This document shows positions 9,316 through 18,069 of a DNA stretch of 64,000 bases, in pieces. The notes beneath the pieces were generated by a model. The model worked only from the letters and a program-made list of their open reading frames with translations, made no database searches and had not been told where the DNA came from. A program made the position numbers and the translations under genes. Positions within the stretch are counted from its first letter, which is position 1. Each line of letters opens with the position of its first letter. Origin of the DNA: Pseudomonas putida (GTDB taxonomy: Bacteria > Pseudomonadota > Gammaproteobacteria > Pseudomonadales > Pseudomonadaceae); assembly GCF_001976065.1 (NCBI RefSeq), contig NZ_MNAH01000003.1, positions 468,589-532,588 of the forward strand, written 5' to 3'.

Positions 9316-9813
9316 TCACAGACGGGGTTCGACGCGCATCCGCTGGGGATTGCCCGGCACAGGCGGACGACCGTAGCGATCATCGCCGGCACCGCCAAAA
9401 GGGTGGTCCTCTTCCGGCTCGTCGGCGCGGGCAGCAGCCTGGGCCGCGGCGGCCTGTTCCCGGCGGGCCTTGGCGCCGCGTTCGAGCATGAAACGCGCCC
9501 CCGCGAACACCAGGTAGATACCAAAAGCGATCATGGCGTACATCAACAGGTCGGAAATCGCCCGCCATGCGTTGTTGCCGACCTTGAACAACAGGTCAAG
9601 GGCGGTGATGGCAAGGGCCGGGGCCACTTTTTCCTTCACCGGGTCGATGATGGTCGGGCTGAACAGCAGCACCGCCACCAGTAAACGCAGGGGTTCGCGC
9701 AGCCAGCGCCACATCCAGCGGGTGATGCGCATCCACACCAGCAGGCAGCCCAAGGCGGCAAAGGCGTAGAGGCCCCAAGCGATCAGATAGTCGTTCTCGG
9801 TCATGGTGTCCAT
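9316..9813 (-). CDS. Conserved membrane protein with charged tail, function unknown
   Basis: A 165-residue protein with three to four predicted membrane segments (LIAWGLYAFAALGCLLVW, LRLLVAVLLFSPTI, and LLMYAMIAFGIYLVFAGARF) and an Ala/Glu/Arg-rich cytoplasmic-type tail from about residue 115. No family function was recognised. It ends 32 bases before the amidotransferase gene and may share its transcript. The start is uncertain: ATG at 9813 or 9804, neither with a strong ribosome binding site. Confidence 0.65.
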   Translation of the reverse strand: MDTMTENDYLIAWGLYAFAALGCLLVWMRITRWMWRWLREPLRLLVAVLLFSPTIIDPVKEKVAPALAITALDLLFKVGNNAWRAISDLLMYAMIAFGIYLVFAGARFMLERGAKARREQAAAAQAAARADEPEEDHPFGGAGDDRYGRPPVPGNPQRMRVEPRL

Positions 9814-9896
9814 GGCAAGGCAGGCAAAGAGGCGCTTATGATAACGGCTTTTCGTCCATCAGGCTGCCCAAATCCAGCCAGCAACTCACGACCCCC

Positions 9897-10000
9897 GTGG
9901 GAGCGGGCTTGTTCGCGAAAGCGGTGTGTCAGTCAACAGAGATGTTGAATTTGCTGACCCCTTCGTCGGAGCGCCGCCCGGAGCAAGCCCGCTCCCACAG
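9897..10000. repeat. REP doublet, GTGGGAGCGGGCTTG type
   Basis: Left arm GTGGGAGCGGGCTTGTTCGC, right arm GAGCAAGCCCGCTCCCACAG, in the divergent gap before ptrB. Confidence 0.85.
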
Positions 10001-10040
10001 GTTGTGAACCCCTATTCAGTAAACTGTTCGAGAGACTTTC

Positions 10041-12095
10041 ATGCCCCTATCCGCCAACGTTTCCGACGCCCCGATCGCCCGCAAGGCCGAAGGACCCGAC
10101 CCGTACGCCTGGCTGCAGGAGCGCGACAGCGCAGCGGTGCTCGACTATCTCAAGGCTGAAAACCGCTATCAGGAAGCGCAAACCGCCGATCAGGCCGGGT
10201 TGCGTGAAACCCTGTTCGAGGAGATCAAGGGCCGGATTCTCGAAACCGACCTGTCCCTGCCCTCGCCGTGGGGACCGTACCTGTATTACACGCGCACCAC
10301 GGCCGGCGACGAGTATGCCCGTCACTACCGCTGCCCGCGCCCGGTCGACGACAGCCTGGTCCTCGACGAAAGCCGGGAGCAACTGCTGCTGGACCCTAAC
10401 GAACTGGCCAAAGGCGGTTTCTTTTCCCTCGGCGCGTTCAGCATCAGCCCCGATCATCAACGCCTGGCCTACAGCGTCGATTCCACTGGCGATGAGATCT
10501 ACACGCTGTTCGTCAAGGAATTGTCCGACGGGCGCGTCAGTGAACTGGAATTCCAGGACTGCGACGGCAGCATGACCTGGGCCAACGACAGCCTGACCCT
10601 GTTTTTCGGCGAACTGGACGACACTCACCGCCCGCACAAGCTGTTGCGGTACCGCCTGGATGGCACGGCGGCCGAAGAAGTGTTCCATGAAACGGACGGC
10701 CGCTTCTTCATGCATTGCTACCGTTCGAGCTCCGAACAGCAATTGCTGCTGTCCGTGGGCAGCAAGACCACCAGCGAAGCCTGGGTGCTCGACGCCAACC
10801 TCCCGCACCTGCCCTTTACCTGCGTGGCGCCCCGCCAGGAAAACCATGAGTACGATGTTGACCACGGCGCGCTCGACGGCCAATGGACCTGGTTCATCCG
10901 GACCAATCGCGACGGCATCAACTTTGCCTTGTACACCGCCGTCGATACCGGCGTGGCGCCGACCGAAGCCGATTGGCAGAACCTGATTCCCCATAGCGAC
11001 ACGGTGATGATCGATGGCATGAGCCTGAACGCGGGCGCCATGACCCTGAGCCTGCGGGTCGGCGGTTTGCCGGTGATCGAGGTTCACCCGCAGGACCTGC
11101 CGAGCTATCGGGTGCAACTGCCGGACGCAGCCTACAGCCTGCACGTGCAGAACAGCCTGGAATTCGTCAGCGAGCGGATACGCCTGCGCTACGAAGCGTT
11201 GAACCGTCCGGCGCAAATCCGCCAGCTGGAACTGGTCAGCGGCGAGCAGAAAGTGCTCAAGCAAACCCCGGTGCTGGGCCCGTTCGACGCCGACGCCTAC
11301 GTCAGCCAGCGCTTGTGGGCAACGGCGCCCGATGGCACGCAAGTGCCGATCAGCCTGGTGGTCAAGCGCGAAGCACTCGGCAAGCCGGTTCCGCTTTACC
11401 TGTACGGCTACGGCGCCTATGGCGAAAGCCTCGACCCGTGGTTCTCCCACGCGCGCCTGAGCCTGCTCGATCGCGGCATGGCGTTCGCCATCGCTCACGT
11501 TCGCGGCGGCGGTGAACTGGGCGAAGCCTGGTATCGCGCCGGCAAGCAGGAGCACAAGCAGAATACCTTCAGCGACTTCATTGCCTGCGCCGAACACCTG
11601 ATCGCCAATGGCCTGACCACCGCGCCGCAACTGGCGATCAGCGGGGGCAGCGCCGGCGGCCTGCTGATCGGGGCAGTGCTTAATCAGCGGCCGCAGCTGT
11701 TTGGCGCGGCGATCGCCGAAGTGCCGTTCGTCGATGTACTCAACACCATGCTCGACCCGGAGCTGCCCTTGACCGTTACCGAATACGACGAGTGGGGCAA
11801 TCCTGAAGAGCCGCACGTGCATGATCGGATCAAGGCTTATGCGCCTTACGAAAACGTCACCGCGCAAGCCTATCCGCCGACTCTGGTGATCGCTGGCTAC
11901 AACGACAGTCGCGTGCAGTATTGGGAAGCGGCCAAATGGGTGGCGAAATTGCGCGCCACCAAGACCGATAACAATCCATTGCTGCTCAAGACCGAACTGG
12001 GCGCCGGCCATGGCGGGATGAGCGGTCGATACCAGGGATTGCGTGACGTAGCGCTCGAATATGCATTTTTGTTCAAGGTGTTGGGGGTTGCCTGA
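10041..12095 (+). CDS. ptrB: Oligopeptidase B (protease II, S9 family)
   Basis: This 684-residue cytoplasmic serine peptidase cleaves after Lys and Arg in short peptides. It has an N-terminal beta-propeller (about residues 70-410) and a C-terminal alpha/beta hydrolase domain. The catalytic triad is visible: Ser537 in GGSAGG, Asp622 in GYNDSRV and His657 in GAGHGGMSG, each five residues beyond the E. coli PtrB position as recalled. The length is normal and the gene appears intact. It is flanked by REP doublets on both sides and seems to be transcribed alone. Confidence 0.93.
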   Translation: MPLSANVSDAPIARKAEGPDPYAWLQERDSAAVLDYLKAENRYQEAQTADQAGLRETLFEEIKGRILETDLSLPSPWGPYLYYTRTTAGDEYARHYRCPRPVDDSLVLDESREQLLLDPNELAKGGFFSLGAFSISPDHQRLAYSVDSTGDEIYTLFVKELSDGRVSELEFQDCDGSMTWANDSLTLFFGELDDTHRPHKLLRYRLDGTAAEEVFHETDGRFFMHCYRSSSEQQLLLSVGSKTTSEAWVLDANLPHLPFTCVAPRQENHEYDVDHGALDGQWTWFIRTNRDGINFALYTAVDTGVAPTEADWQNLIPHSDTVMIDGMSLNAGAMTLSLRVGGLPVIEVHPQDLPSYRVQLPDAAYSLHVQNSLEFVSERIRLRYEALNRPAQIRQLELVSGEQKVLKQTPVLGPFDADAYVSQRLWATAPDGTQVPISLVVKREALGKPVPLYLYGYGAYGESLDPWFSHARLSLLDRGMAFAIAHVRGGGELGEAWYRAGKQEHKQNTFSDFIACAEHLIANGLTTAPQLAISGGSAGGLLIGAVLNQRPQLFGAAIAEVPFVDVLNTMLDPELPLTVTEYDEWGNPEEPHVHDRIKAYAPYENVTAQAYPPTLVIAGYNDSRVQYWEAAKWVAKLRATKTDNNPLLLKTELGAGHGGMSGRYQGLRDVALEYAFLFKVLGVA

Positions 12096-12160
12096 GGAAC
12101 TTGGCTGGGTGCGCGGGTCTTAATCGCGCACAACGCAAGCCGATACAACACTGACCCACC

Positions 12161-12250
12161 TGTGGGAGCGGGCTTGCTCGCGAAGGCGATTTTTCAGTCA
12201 ACCTCTGTGTTGAGTATTTTGGCCTCTTCGCCAGCAAGCCCGCTTCCACA
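12161..12250. repeat. REP doublet, GTGGGAGCGGGCTTG type
   Basis: Left arm TGTGGGAGCGGGCTTGCTCG, right arm CCAGCAAGCCCGCTTCCACA with one mismatch, between ptrB and the cNMP-binding gene. Confidence 0.85.
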
Positions 12251-12270
12251 GGGTTACCGGACCGCACGAC

Positions 12271-12744
12271 ATGTCAGAACCCACCTTACTGAACAACGAA
12301 ATTCGCAACTGGCTGATGGACTGCGGCCTGTTCAATCAGCTGCTGCCGGCGGAGTTCGCCGCGGCCTCGGGTTATTTCAGCCTCAGCACCATTGCCCAAG
12401 GCGAAGAAATCTTCCACGAGGGCGATGCCGGCAGCTTCATGTGCATCATCCATACCGGCCAGGTGGCGGTGCAGAAGACCACCAGCGACGGCCAGCAGGT
12501 GACCATCGCGACGCTGCGCAGCGGTCGCTCGTTCGGCGAAATGGCCGTACTCGACGGCGAACGCCGTTCGGCCAGTTGCGTGGCCGCGAGCAACTGCCAG
12601 TTGCTCAACCTGGGCAAGGATTCGCTGGAAAAGATGCTCAATGAGGCTCCGAAAATCGCTGCCAAAATCATCCGCGCCCTCGCCGTCTCACTCTCCAAAC
12701 GCTTGCGCATGGCCGACGGGCAACTGCTGGCGCAACAGGTTTAA
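12271..12744 (+). CDS. Cyclic nucleotide-binding domain protein
   Basis: A 157-residue protein consisting of a single cNMP-binding beta-roll domain. The phosphate-binding cassette reads FGEMAVLDGERRSASCVA, with the Gly-Glu and Arg residues expected for cAMP binding. There is no DNA-binding helix-turn-helix, so it is not a CRP/FNR factor; it may act as a stand-alone sensor or regulatory subunit. Its stop overlaps the stop of the convergent proline-rich gene by three bases. Confidence 0.82.
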   Translation: MSEPTLLNNEIRNWLMDCGLFNQLLPAEFAAASGYFSLSTIAQGEEIFHEGDAGSFMCIIHTGQVAVQKTTSDGQQVTIATLRSGRSFGEMAVLDGERRSASCVAASNCQLLNLGKDSLEKMLNEAPKIAAKIIRALAVSLSKRLRMADGQLLAQQV

Positions 12745-13034
12745 CCGCCGGGCGGCTTGACCTTCGGCGGGTTCTGCTCGATCCCCGGCACTGGCTGGTC
12801 CTTGGTCGGGGGGCTCGGCATCTCGATCGGCACCAAGGGTGGGCCGCTACTGCCTGGACCCACTTTAGGCTGGGGTGCAGGGCTGATCTGCGGATACGGC
12901 GTGGGCGTTGCGGTGCCTGGCGAACCGGGCATTGGCGCGGGACTGATCGGCGTTGTCTGCAGTTGCTGGGCCTGCACTGCAGTTATCGAGAGCGCGGTCA
13001 GGGCAATGGCCGTTAGAATGGTGCGCTTCATCAA
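12741..13034 (-). CDS. Small proline-rich exported protein, function unknown
   Basis: A 97-residue protein with a clear Sec signal peptide (MMKRTILTAIALTALSITAVQAQ, cleavage expected after AQA or nearby) followed by a Pro/Gly/Ser/Thr-rich tail with repeated PxP motifs and no cysteine. The mature part is likely disordered in the periplasm. Translation may start at the second Met. It converges on the cNMP-binding gene, sharing stop-codon bases. No family was recognised. Confidence 0.7.
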   Translation of the reverse strand: MMKRTILTAIALTALSITAVQAQQLQTTPISPAPMPGSPGTATPTPYPQISPAPQPKVGPGSSGPPLVPIEMPSPPTKDQPVPGIEQNPPKVKPPGG

Positions 13035-13125
13035 TGGCTCCGTTGGCCTTGTGGTCTTTTGCAGGCTACTCCCAACTGCGCCCTTTTGCCTTCCCCTGTG
13101 CTGCCATTTTCCTCAAGTGAGCCTC

Positions 13126-13812
13126 ATGAAACGTTTTGTTCTACTCGATACCGCCCCTATTCCCGAGAACGGTGGGGCCCTGTGCCTGTTCGAGTATGGC
13201 GAGGATTTCGTCATCAAGATCCAGGGCGGTGACGGCGGACAACTGATGAATACGCGCATGCACGGCTCCGAGGATGCCTTGGCCGAGATCCCCTGCCGCA
13301 AGGTCGCGGGACGGCCGAACTCGCGGGTATTGATCGGTGGCCTGGGCATGGGCTTCACCCTCGCCTCCGCGCTCAAGCACCTGGGCAAGTCCGCTGAAGT
13401 GGTGGTCGCCGAACTGGTGCCCGGCGTCGTAGAGTGGAACCGTGGGCCGCTGGGCGAAAAAGCCGGCAACCCCCTGCAAGACCCGCGCACCGTGATCCGC
13501 CTGGAAGACGTGGCCAAGGTCCTGCAGGCAGAGCCGCAAGGTTTCGACGCAATCATGCTCGATGTCGACAACGGCCCCGAAGGCCTGACCCAGCGGGCCA
13601 ACAGCTGGCTCTACTCCGCCGGCGGCCTGAGCGCCTGCGCCAAGGCCCTGCGACCAAACGGCGTGCTGGCGGTCTGGTCGGCCAGCGCAGACCGGCAGTT
13701 TTCCGACAAACTGAAAAAAGCCGGTTTCAAGGCCGAGGAAGTGCAGGTCTTCGCCCACGGCAACAAGGGCACCCGCCACACCATCTGGATTGCCGAGAAG
13801 CTCAAGGGCTGA
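13126..13812 (+). CDS. Spermidine synthase-like methyltransferase-fold protein
   Basis: The 228-residue product has a Rossmann fold like spermidine synthases: a nucleotide loop VLIGGLGMGFTLASALKH, an acidic ligand AELVPGVVEWNRG and DVDNGPEG. The N-terminal tetramerisation part is short. Family members of this kind are often annotated as spermine/spermidine synthase-like, but the polyamine-binding residues cannot be verified here, so activity is unproven. The ATG at 13126 is chosen from conservation; the frame is open further upstream through the proline-rich gene on the other strand. Confidence 0.8.
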   Translation: MKRFVLLDTAPIPENGGALCLFEYGEDFVIKIQGGDGGQLMNTRMHGSEDALAEIPCRKVAGRPNSRVLIGGLGMGFTLASALKHLGKSAEVVVAELVPGVVEWNRGPLGEKAGNPLQDPRTVIRLEDVAKVLQAEPQGFDAIMLDVDNGPEGLTQRANSWLYSAGGLSACAKALRPNGVLAVWSASADRQFSDKLKKAGFKAEEVQVFAHGNKGTRHTIWIAEKLKG

Positions 13813-13860
13813 GCTAAACTGCGCTTATACCGTCATTAGTCATTCAACAAAGGTGAACCC

Positions 13861-14232
13861 ATGAGTTCGTCCACCCCGACCAACACCTCGAAGCTGGACC
13901 GCATCCTGGCCGACAACCAGCGCGACAAGGAAATGGGCTACCGCGACAAGGCCCTGAAGATGTACCCGCACGTGTGCGGCCGCTGCGCCCGTGAATTCTC
14001 CGGCAAGCGCCTGAGCGAGCTGACCGTGCACCACCGCGACCACAACCACGACAACAACCCCCAGGACGGTTCGAACTGGGAATTGCTGTGCCTGTACTGC
14101 CACGATAACGAACACTCGCGTTATACCGACCAGCAGTATTTCGGCGAAGGCTCGCTGAGCACGCCGAAGATCGCCAAGGCGACGCACAACCCGTTTGCGG
14201 CGTTGGCAGGGTTGATGAAGAAGGACGACTGA
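13861..14232 (+). CDS. yajD: YajD-family HNH nuclease
   Basis: A 123-residue HNH-domain protein. Two CxxC pairs (CGRC and CLYC) form a zinc site, and the HNH core appears as LTVHHRDHNHDNNPQDGSNW. It matches the small E. coli YajD-like nucleases, whose physiological target is not settled. AAAGGTG precedes the ATG by about six bases. It lies 48 bases after the spermidine synthase-like gene on the same strand. Confidence 0.87.
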   Translation: MSSSTPTNTSKLDRILADNQRDKEMGYRDKALKMYPHVCGRCAREFSGKRLSELTVHHRDHNHDNNPQDGSNWELLCLYCHDNEHSRYTDQQYFGEGSLSTPKIAKATHNPFAALAGLMKKDD

Positions 14233-14256
14233 ATCTTCAGCGCCTAGACTGGCCCC

Positions 14257-14332
14257 TTCGCGAGCAGGCTCGCTCCCACATTGGATCTCTGTTGCACTGG
14301 AAATCCCCTGTGGGAGCGAGCCTGCTCGCGAA
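14257..14332. repeat. REP doublet, TTCGCGAGCAGGCTCGC type
   Basis: Left arm TTCGCGAGCAGGCTCGCTCC, right arm GGGAGCGAGCCTGCTCGCGA, in the gap between yajD and the methyltransferase gene. Confidence 0.85.
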
Positions 14333-14422
14333 ACCGATTGCCCAGGCACCGCCAATCTGTGACCTGACCGCTGCCACCCAATCCCCGTATAATCGCGCTT
14401 TTTTCCCAAAGGCACCCCGCTC

Positions 14423-14893
14423 GTGGCAGATAAACGGTACAGCTGCATAGGTTTGTATAACCCCAAATCACCGGAGAATGTCGGTTCGGTGATGCGCGCC
14501 GCTGGCTGTTATGGCGTGGCATCGGTGTTCTACACCGGCAAGCGTTATGAACGCGCCGCCGACTTCGTCACCGATACCAAGCGCGTCCACTACGATATTC
14601 CGCTGATCGGCATCGACGACCTGAAGAAAATCCTGCCCCTCAACTGTGTTCCCGTTGCCGTGGAACTGGTCGATGGCGCCCGCCCGTTGCCGGAGTACAC
14701 TCACCCGGACCGTGCGCTGTACATCTTCGGCCCGGAGGACGGCTCGCTGGATAAAGAGATCCGTGACTGGTGCGAAGACGTGGTCTACATCCCGACCACC
14801 GGCTGCATGAACCTGGCCGCCACGGTCAACGTCGTGCTCTACGACCGCATGGCCAAGGGCCTCAACACCCGTTCGGGGCCAAAATTCCGCTGA
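14423..14893 (+). CDS. SpoU/TrmH-family RNA methyltransferase
   Basis: The 156-residue protein is a minimal SPOUT methyltransferase. Motif 1 is seen in NPKSPENVGSVMRAAGCYG, motif 2 in LYIFGPEDGSLDKEI and motif 3 in YIPTTGCMNLAATVNVVLYD, which together form the trefoil knot that binds SAM. It has no extra RNA-binding domain. A GTG start is used. The RNA target (tRNA or rRNA 2'-O position) cannot be decided from sequence alone. Confidence 0.88.
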   Translation: MADKRYSCIGLYNPKSPENVGSVMRAAGCYGVASVFYTGKRYERAADFVTDTKRVHYDIPLIGIDDLKKILPLNCVPVAVELVDGARPLPEYTHPDRALYIFGPEDGSLDKEIRDWCEDVVYIPTTGCMNLAATVNVVLYDRMAKGLNTRSGPKFR

Positions 14894-14973
14894 AGCGGCG
14901 CACATCCGATGGAACAAGTGGCCTGCACCCGCAGTCAGCTTATCTATCCATTACTCAAGCCTGGAGTCAGATC

Positions 14974-15351
14974 ATGAGCGAACTCAAACGCGTAGAGCGC
15001 ATCGAATCCACCCCATTCCAGACCCCCTCCGAACAGAATGTGCATGGCTGGGAACGCATCGGCTCACTGGCTGGCGGCGTGGTCATGGTCGGCAAAGGTT
15101 TGCGTCGCGGCGGCCTGTTCGGCTTGATTCAAGTGGCGATCGGCGGCGTGGCCCTGGCCCGTGGCATCACCGGCCACAGCTCGGCTAAAAGCCTGCTGGA
15201 AAAAAGCCGACAGGACATGAATAACGTGCGGGCGAAAATTCAGCGCGCAGGTGAAGAGTTGAATCGGTTGAAAGCCAATGCCGAGGCGGCGACCAAAACC
15301 GCGACCGTTACCGGCAATGATTCCCTGAAGTCGCCTAAAACCGGGGTTTGA
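14974..15351 (+). CDS. DUF2892 inner membrane protein
   Basis: A 125-residue protein with the hydrophobic pair GWERIGSLAGGVVMVGKGL and GGLFGLIQVAIGGVALARGI typical of DUF2892 (YgaP-type) membrane segments, followed by a charged helical tail of about 55 residues with coiled-coil character. Function is unknown. CTGGAG sits eight bases before the ATG. Confidence 0.72.
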   Translation: MSELKRVERIESTPFQTPSEQNVHGWERIGSLAGGVVMVGKGLRRGGLFGLIQVAIGGVALARGITGHSSAKSLLEKSRQDMNNVRAKIQRAGEELNRLKANAEAATKTATVTGNDSLKSPKTGV

Positions 15352-15383
15352 TCCGGAGTTTGCGCCAGGGCTTATGGCCTCAT

Positions 15384-15461
15384 CGCCAGCAGGCTGGCTC
15401 CCACAGTGATCTTCGCTATCACACGACAAAGAAGCCCCCTGTGGGAGCTAGCCTGCTGGCG
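15384..15461. repeat. REP doublet, GTGGGAGCTAGCCTGCTGGCG type
   Basis: Left arm CGCCAGCAGGCTGGCTCCCA, right arm GTGGGAGCTAGCCTGCTGGC, lying between convergent genes and ending ten bases before the next stop codon. Confidence 0.82.
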
Positions 15462-15470
15462 AGGGCGGTA

Positions 15471-16706
15471 TTACCGAAGCAACCCGCTATCCAATACCTT
15501 GGAAGACTCGCCAAGCACGCTCTCACTGAGCTGTACGAATTGCTTGGTATCAATGCTCCCCAGGTGCATCGCCCCGCGCAGCACATCATCCAGCGAGCGC
15601 TTGTTGCGTGTCTTCAGGCGAATCTCGCGATCCAGTTCCTGTAGCAACACCACCGCCTTCGCGACCTGCGCAGGGTTGATCTGCTCGCCCCGCAAACTGG
15701 TGACTTTCTGGCTGTCCTTGACCAGCTTCCCGTGCAGATCCTCATAACGCTCATCGCTCATGCCGCCGGCCCGGCGCACCAGTTCGATGGCGTAGTACTC
15801 GGCGAAACCTTCACTGATCCAGTCGCTGCGCTGCTGATCGTTGATCCGCCCGAACACCTGGGCCAACTCTCGAACCAACGGGCTCCTGCCATTTTCACCG
15901 ACCAGCGGCAGGCGGCTATTCAGATAAATCGATTCGTGCGCCGACAGGCTGCCACGCCACATGGGATCGTTGGCGCCGACAATCAGCAACTTGGTCGGGT
16001 GACGAGGAAACACGGCCTGCACCTGGGGCCAGACAAACGTCAGCAGCGTCAGCACATCCATGCGCCGCATGCCTTGCCCGCGCGGCGAGGCGACGGTGAC
16101 TTCGGTTTCGCCCAAGCGCGTTCGTCGACTGCCCAGGTGCCCGGCGAGCATCCAGCCCGTGGGTCGGTCGAACAGCCGGGAAACGCTGTCGATACGAAAT
16201 TTATGCTTGCCGATGCGCGGCCAGGCGGTTTCGACGCTTTGCCAACCATTGGGCAACTCGAATTCAAGGCGTGAAACCAACTCGGTGCCGTCCTGCTGAT
16301 CGAGCCTGGCCGGCGGCACCAGATCGTCACCGCGCATCAACGCCCAGGTCGGAGTCATGCGCGTGTCGAAGCTGCCGTTCTTGCGCCCGTGACTGATCTT
16401 CACCCGATAGGTCAGGCTGGCCTTCTCGGCCGTCGGGCGCCATACCCCGCGGGCCGCCTTGCCTGCGGTCAGCTGCCATTGGCCGTCGGCCTTGAAATCG
16501 CTGTATTGGCTGCCGTCGCCGAGGTCGAAATCCAGGCTGCGCACCGCCGCGCCCTGGGCCAGGGTCAGGCGCACCTCAGCCTGGTCGCTTTGCGGCAACA
16601 GGCGCACGTGGTAATCCAGATCGACTTTCTTCGCCGCCCACACGGGCAAGCTCAGGGCGCACAACCCAATGACCAGCGCCTGCCGCCATCCCACAGCCAT
16701 ACACAC
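15471..16706 (-). CDS. M61/M1-like exported pseudo-metalloprotease
   Basis: A 411-residue protein with a Sec signal peptide (ALVIGLCALSLPVWA, cleavage expected after VWA). The fold hints at an M61/M1-type peptidase: an N-terminal beta domain, then a helical region. At the place where HExxH is expected the sequence reads RELAQ, so both zinc histidines are lost. The downstream glutamate element is kept as DWISEGFAEYYAIEL. It is therefore probably non-catalytic or acts in another way. No neighbour suggests a role; YcgN lies 31 bases upstream on the same strand. Confidence 0.7.
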   Translation of the reverse strand: MCMAVGWRQALVIGLCALSLPVWAAKKVDLDYHVRLLPQSDQAEVRLTLAQGAAVRSLDFDLGDGSQYSDFKADGQWQLTAGKAARGVWRPTAEKASLTYRVKISHGRKNGSFDTRMTPTWALMRGDDLVPPARLDQQDGTELVSRLEFELPNGWQSVETAWPRIGKHKFRIDSVSRLFDRPTGWMLAGHLGSRRTRLGETEVTVASPRGQGMRRMDVLTLLTFVWPQVQAVFPRHPTKLLIVGANDPMWRGSLSAHESIYLNSRLPLVGENGRSPLVRELAQVFGRINDQQRSDWISEGFAEYYAIELVRRAGGMSDERYEDLHGKLVKDSQKVTSLRGEQINPAQVAKAVVLLQELDREIRLKTRNKRSLDDVLRGAMHLGSIDTKQFVQLSESVLGESSKVLDSGLLR

Positions 16707-16737
16707 TCCTTGGTGGAACCTTGACCTGCGCTGCGCT

Positions 16738-17187
16738 TTAACCTGCGCGGAAAATCAGATGGTCTTCCCAGTCCTCTTCCGCCACGCTGCCTTCGGCGAG
16801 CATGCGCCCGGACTGGGAAATACGTTCGTGGTGCACCGCATCGCGATCACCGCACACCAGGTGATGCCACAGCGGCAGGTCCTTGCCCTCGCTGACCAGG
16901 CGATAGCCGCAGGTCGGTGGCAACCATTTGAACTCGTCGGCCTTGCCCGGTGTGAGCTGGATGCAGTCCGGCACCGAGGCGCGACGGTTGGGGTAGTCGC
17001 TGCACTGGCAGGTTTTCAGGTCCAGCAGTTTGCAGGCAATGCGTGTGTAATAGACGCTGTTGTCGTCTTCGTCCTCGAGCTTTTGCAGGCAACACAGGCC
17101 ACAGCCGTCGCACAGCGATTCCCATTCCTGCTGATCGAGTTGATCGAGGGTTTTTCGTATCCAGAACGGTTCTACTTTGGCGGCCAT
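16738..17187 (-). CDS. YcgN-family cysteine cluster protein
   Basis: The 149-residue product belongs to the UPF0260/YcgN family. It carries eight conserved cysteines, including CDGCGLCC near residue 26 and CQCSDYPNR further on, a pattern suited to a metal or iron-sulfur cluster. Function is unknown. The ATG at 17187 is chosen because the conserved start [10 protein letters not shown] follows at once; further in-frame sequence upstream is not conserved in character. Confidence 0.85.
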   Translation of the reverse strand: MAAKVEPFWIRKTLDQLDQQEWESLCDGCGLCCLQKLEDEDDNSVYYTRIACKLLDLKTCQCSDYPNRRASVPDCIQLTPGKADEFKWLPPTCGYRLVSEGKDLPLWHHLVCGDRDAVHHERISQSGRMLAEGSVAEEDWEDHLIFRAG

Positions 17188-17351
17188 GGTTCGAGCATCG
17201 ACATCAGGTGGTGAAAAGGCCGCCAGTCTAGTGCCCGCAGCCCCGCGGGCCAAGCATTGGCGACTGCCGGTAGAACGGGCTTGTCAGTTATTGCGTCGCC
17301 AAGTAGGGTTTTGCGTCGCTCCCACTTTCAAACGTAGCAAGGAATCTCTTG

Positions 17352-17945
17352 ATGAGTGCAAATCCCCGTATTGCCGAATACGCCATTCACCCTCAGTTCA
17401 CCGATCGCTGGTCGCCCCGTGCCTTCACCGGCGAAAGCATTCCTGAAGAGACCCTGCTGAGCTTCTTCGAAGCCGCGCGTTGGGCGCCGTCGGCCTACAA
17501 CTCGCAGCCTTGGCGATTTCTCTATGCGCGTCGCGATACGCCGAACTGGGAGCGTTACCTGGGCCTGCTGAACGAATTCAATCGCAGCTGGGCGCAACAC
17601 GCCTCGGCACTGGTGATCGTGATCTCGAAAACCACCTTCACCGCGCCTGGCGCCAGCGAAGAAACCCCGGCGCTGTGGCACACCTTCGACACCGGTTCCG
17701 CCTGGGGCCACCTGGCGCTGCAAGCCAGCATCAGCGGCTGGCACACCCACGGCATGGCCGGTTTCGATCAGGAGCTGACCCGCAAGGAGCTGAACATCCC
17801 TGAGGGCTATGCCCTGCATGCGGCCGTGGCAGTGGGTAAATTGGGGGATAAAGCAACGCTGGCGGACTACCTGCAAGCCCGTGAGGAGCCGAGCCCGCGG
17901 CGTCCGTTGAACGAATTGGCGGCTGAAGGCGACTTCACCCTCTAA
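17352..17945 (+). CDS. Nitroreductase family protein
   Basis: A 197-residue FMN-dependent nitroreductase-like protein. Its N-terminal FMN-binding element is FTDRWSPRAFTGESIPEE and the WAPSAYNSQPWRF stretch is the classic Ser-x-x-Asn-x-Gln-Pro-Trp motif. The physiological substrate is not known. AAGGAA lies nine bases before the ATG. A REP doublet follows the stop codon. Confidence 0.87.
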   Translation: MSANPRIAEYAIHPQFTDRWSPRAFTGESIPEETLLSFFEAARWAPSAYNSQPWRFLYARRDTPNWERYLGLLNEFNRSWAQHASALVIVISKTTFTAPGASEETPALWHTFDTGSAWGHLALQASISGWHTHGMAGFDQELTRKELNIPEGYALHAAVAVGKLGDKATLADYLQAREEPSPRRPLNELAAEGDFTL

Positions 17946-17962
17946 ACCACAACGCATATCTA

Positions 17963-18056
17963 CTGTAGGAGCCGAGCTTGCTCGCGATAGCGGTGTCACA
18001 GTCAACGATGATGTTGAATGTGATGGCCTCTTCGCGAGCAAGCTCGGCTCCTACAG
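17963..18056. repeat. REP doublet, GTAGGAGCCGAGCTTGC type
   Basis: Left arm CTGTAGGAGCCGAGCTTGCT, right arm AGCAAGCTCGGCTCCTACAG, between convergent genes. Confidence 0.85.
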
Positions 18057-18069
18057 GTTTAGCGTCAAC

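Noticed and set aside
10047..12011. A 654-codon frame antisense to ptrB
   Set aside because: High-GC codon bias opens the opposite strand; the product is of low-complexity composition while the plus-strand frame has a full catalytic triad.
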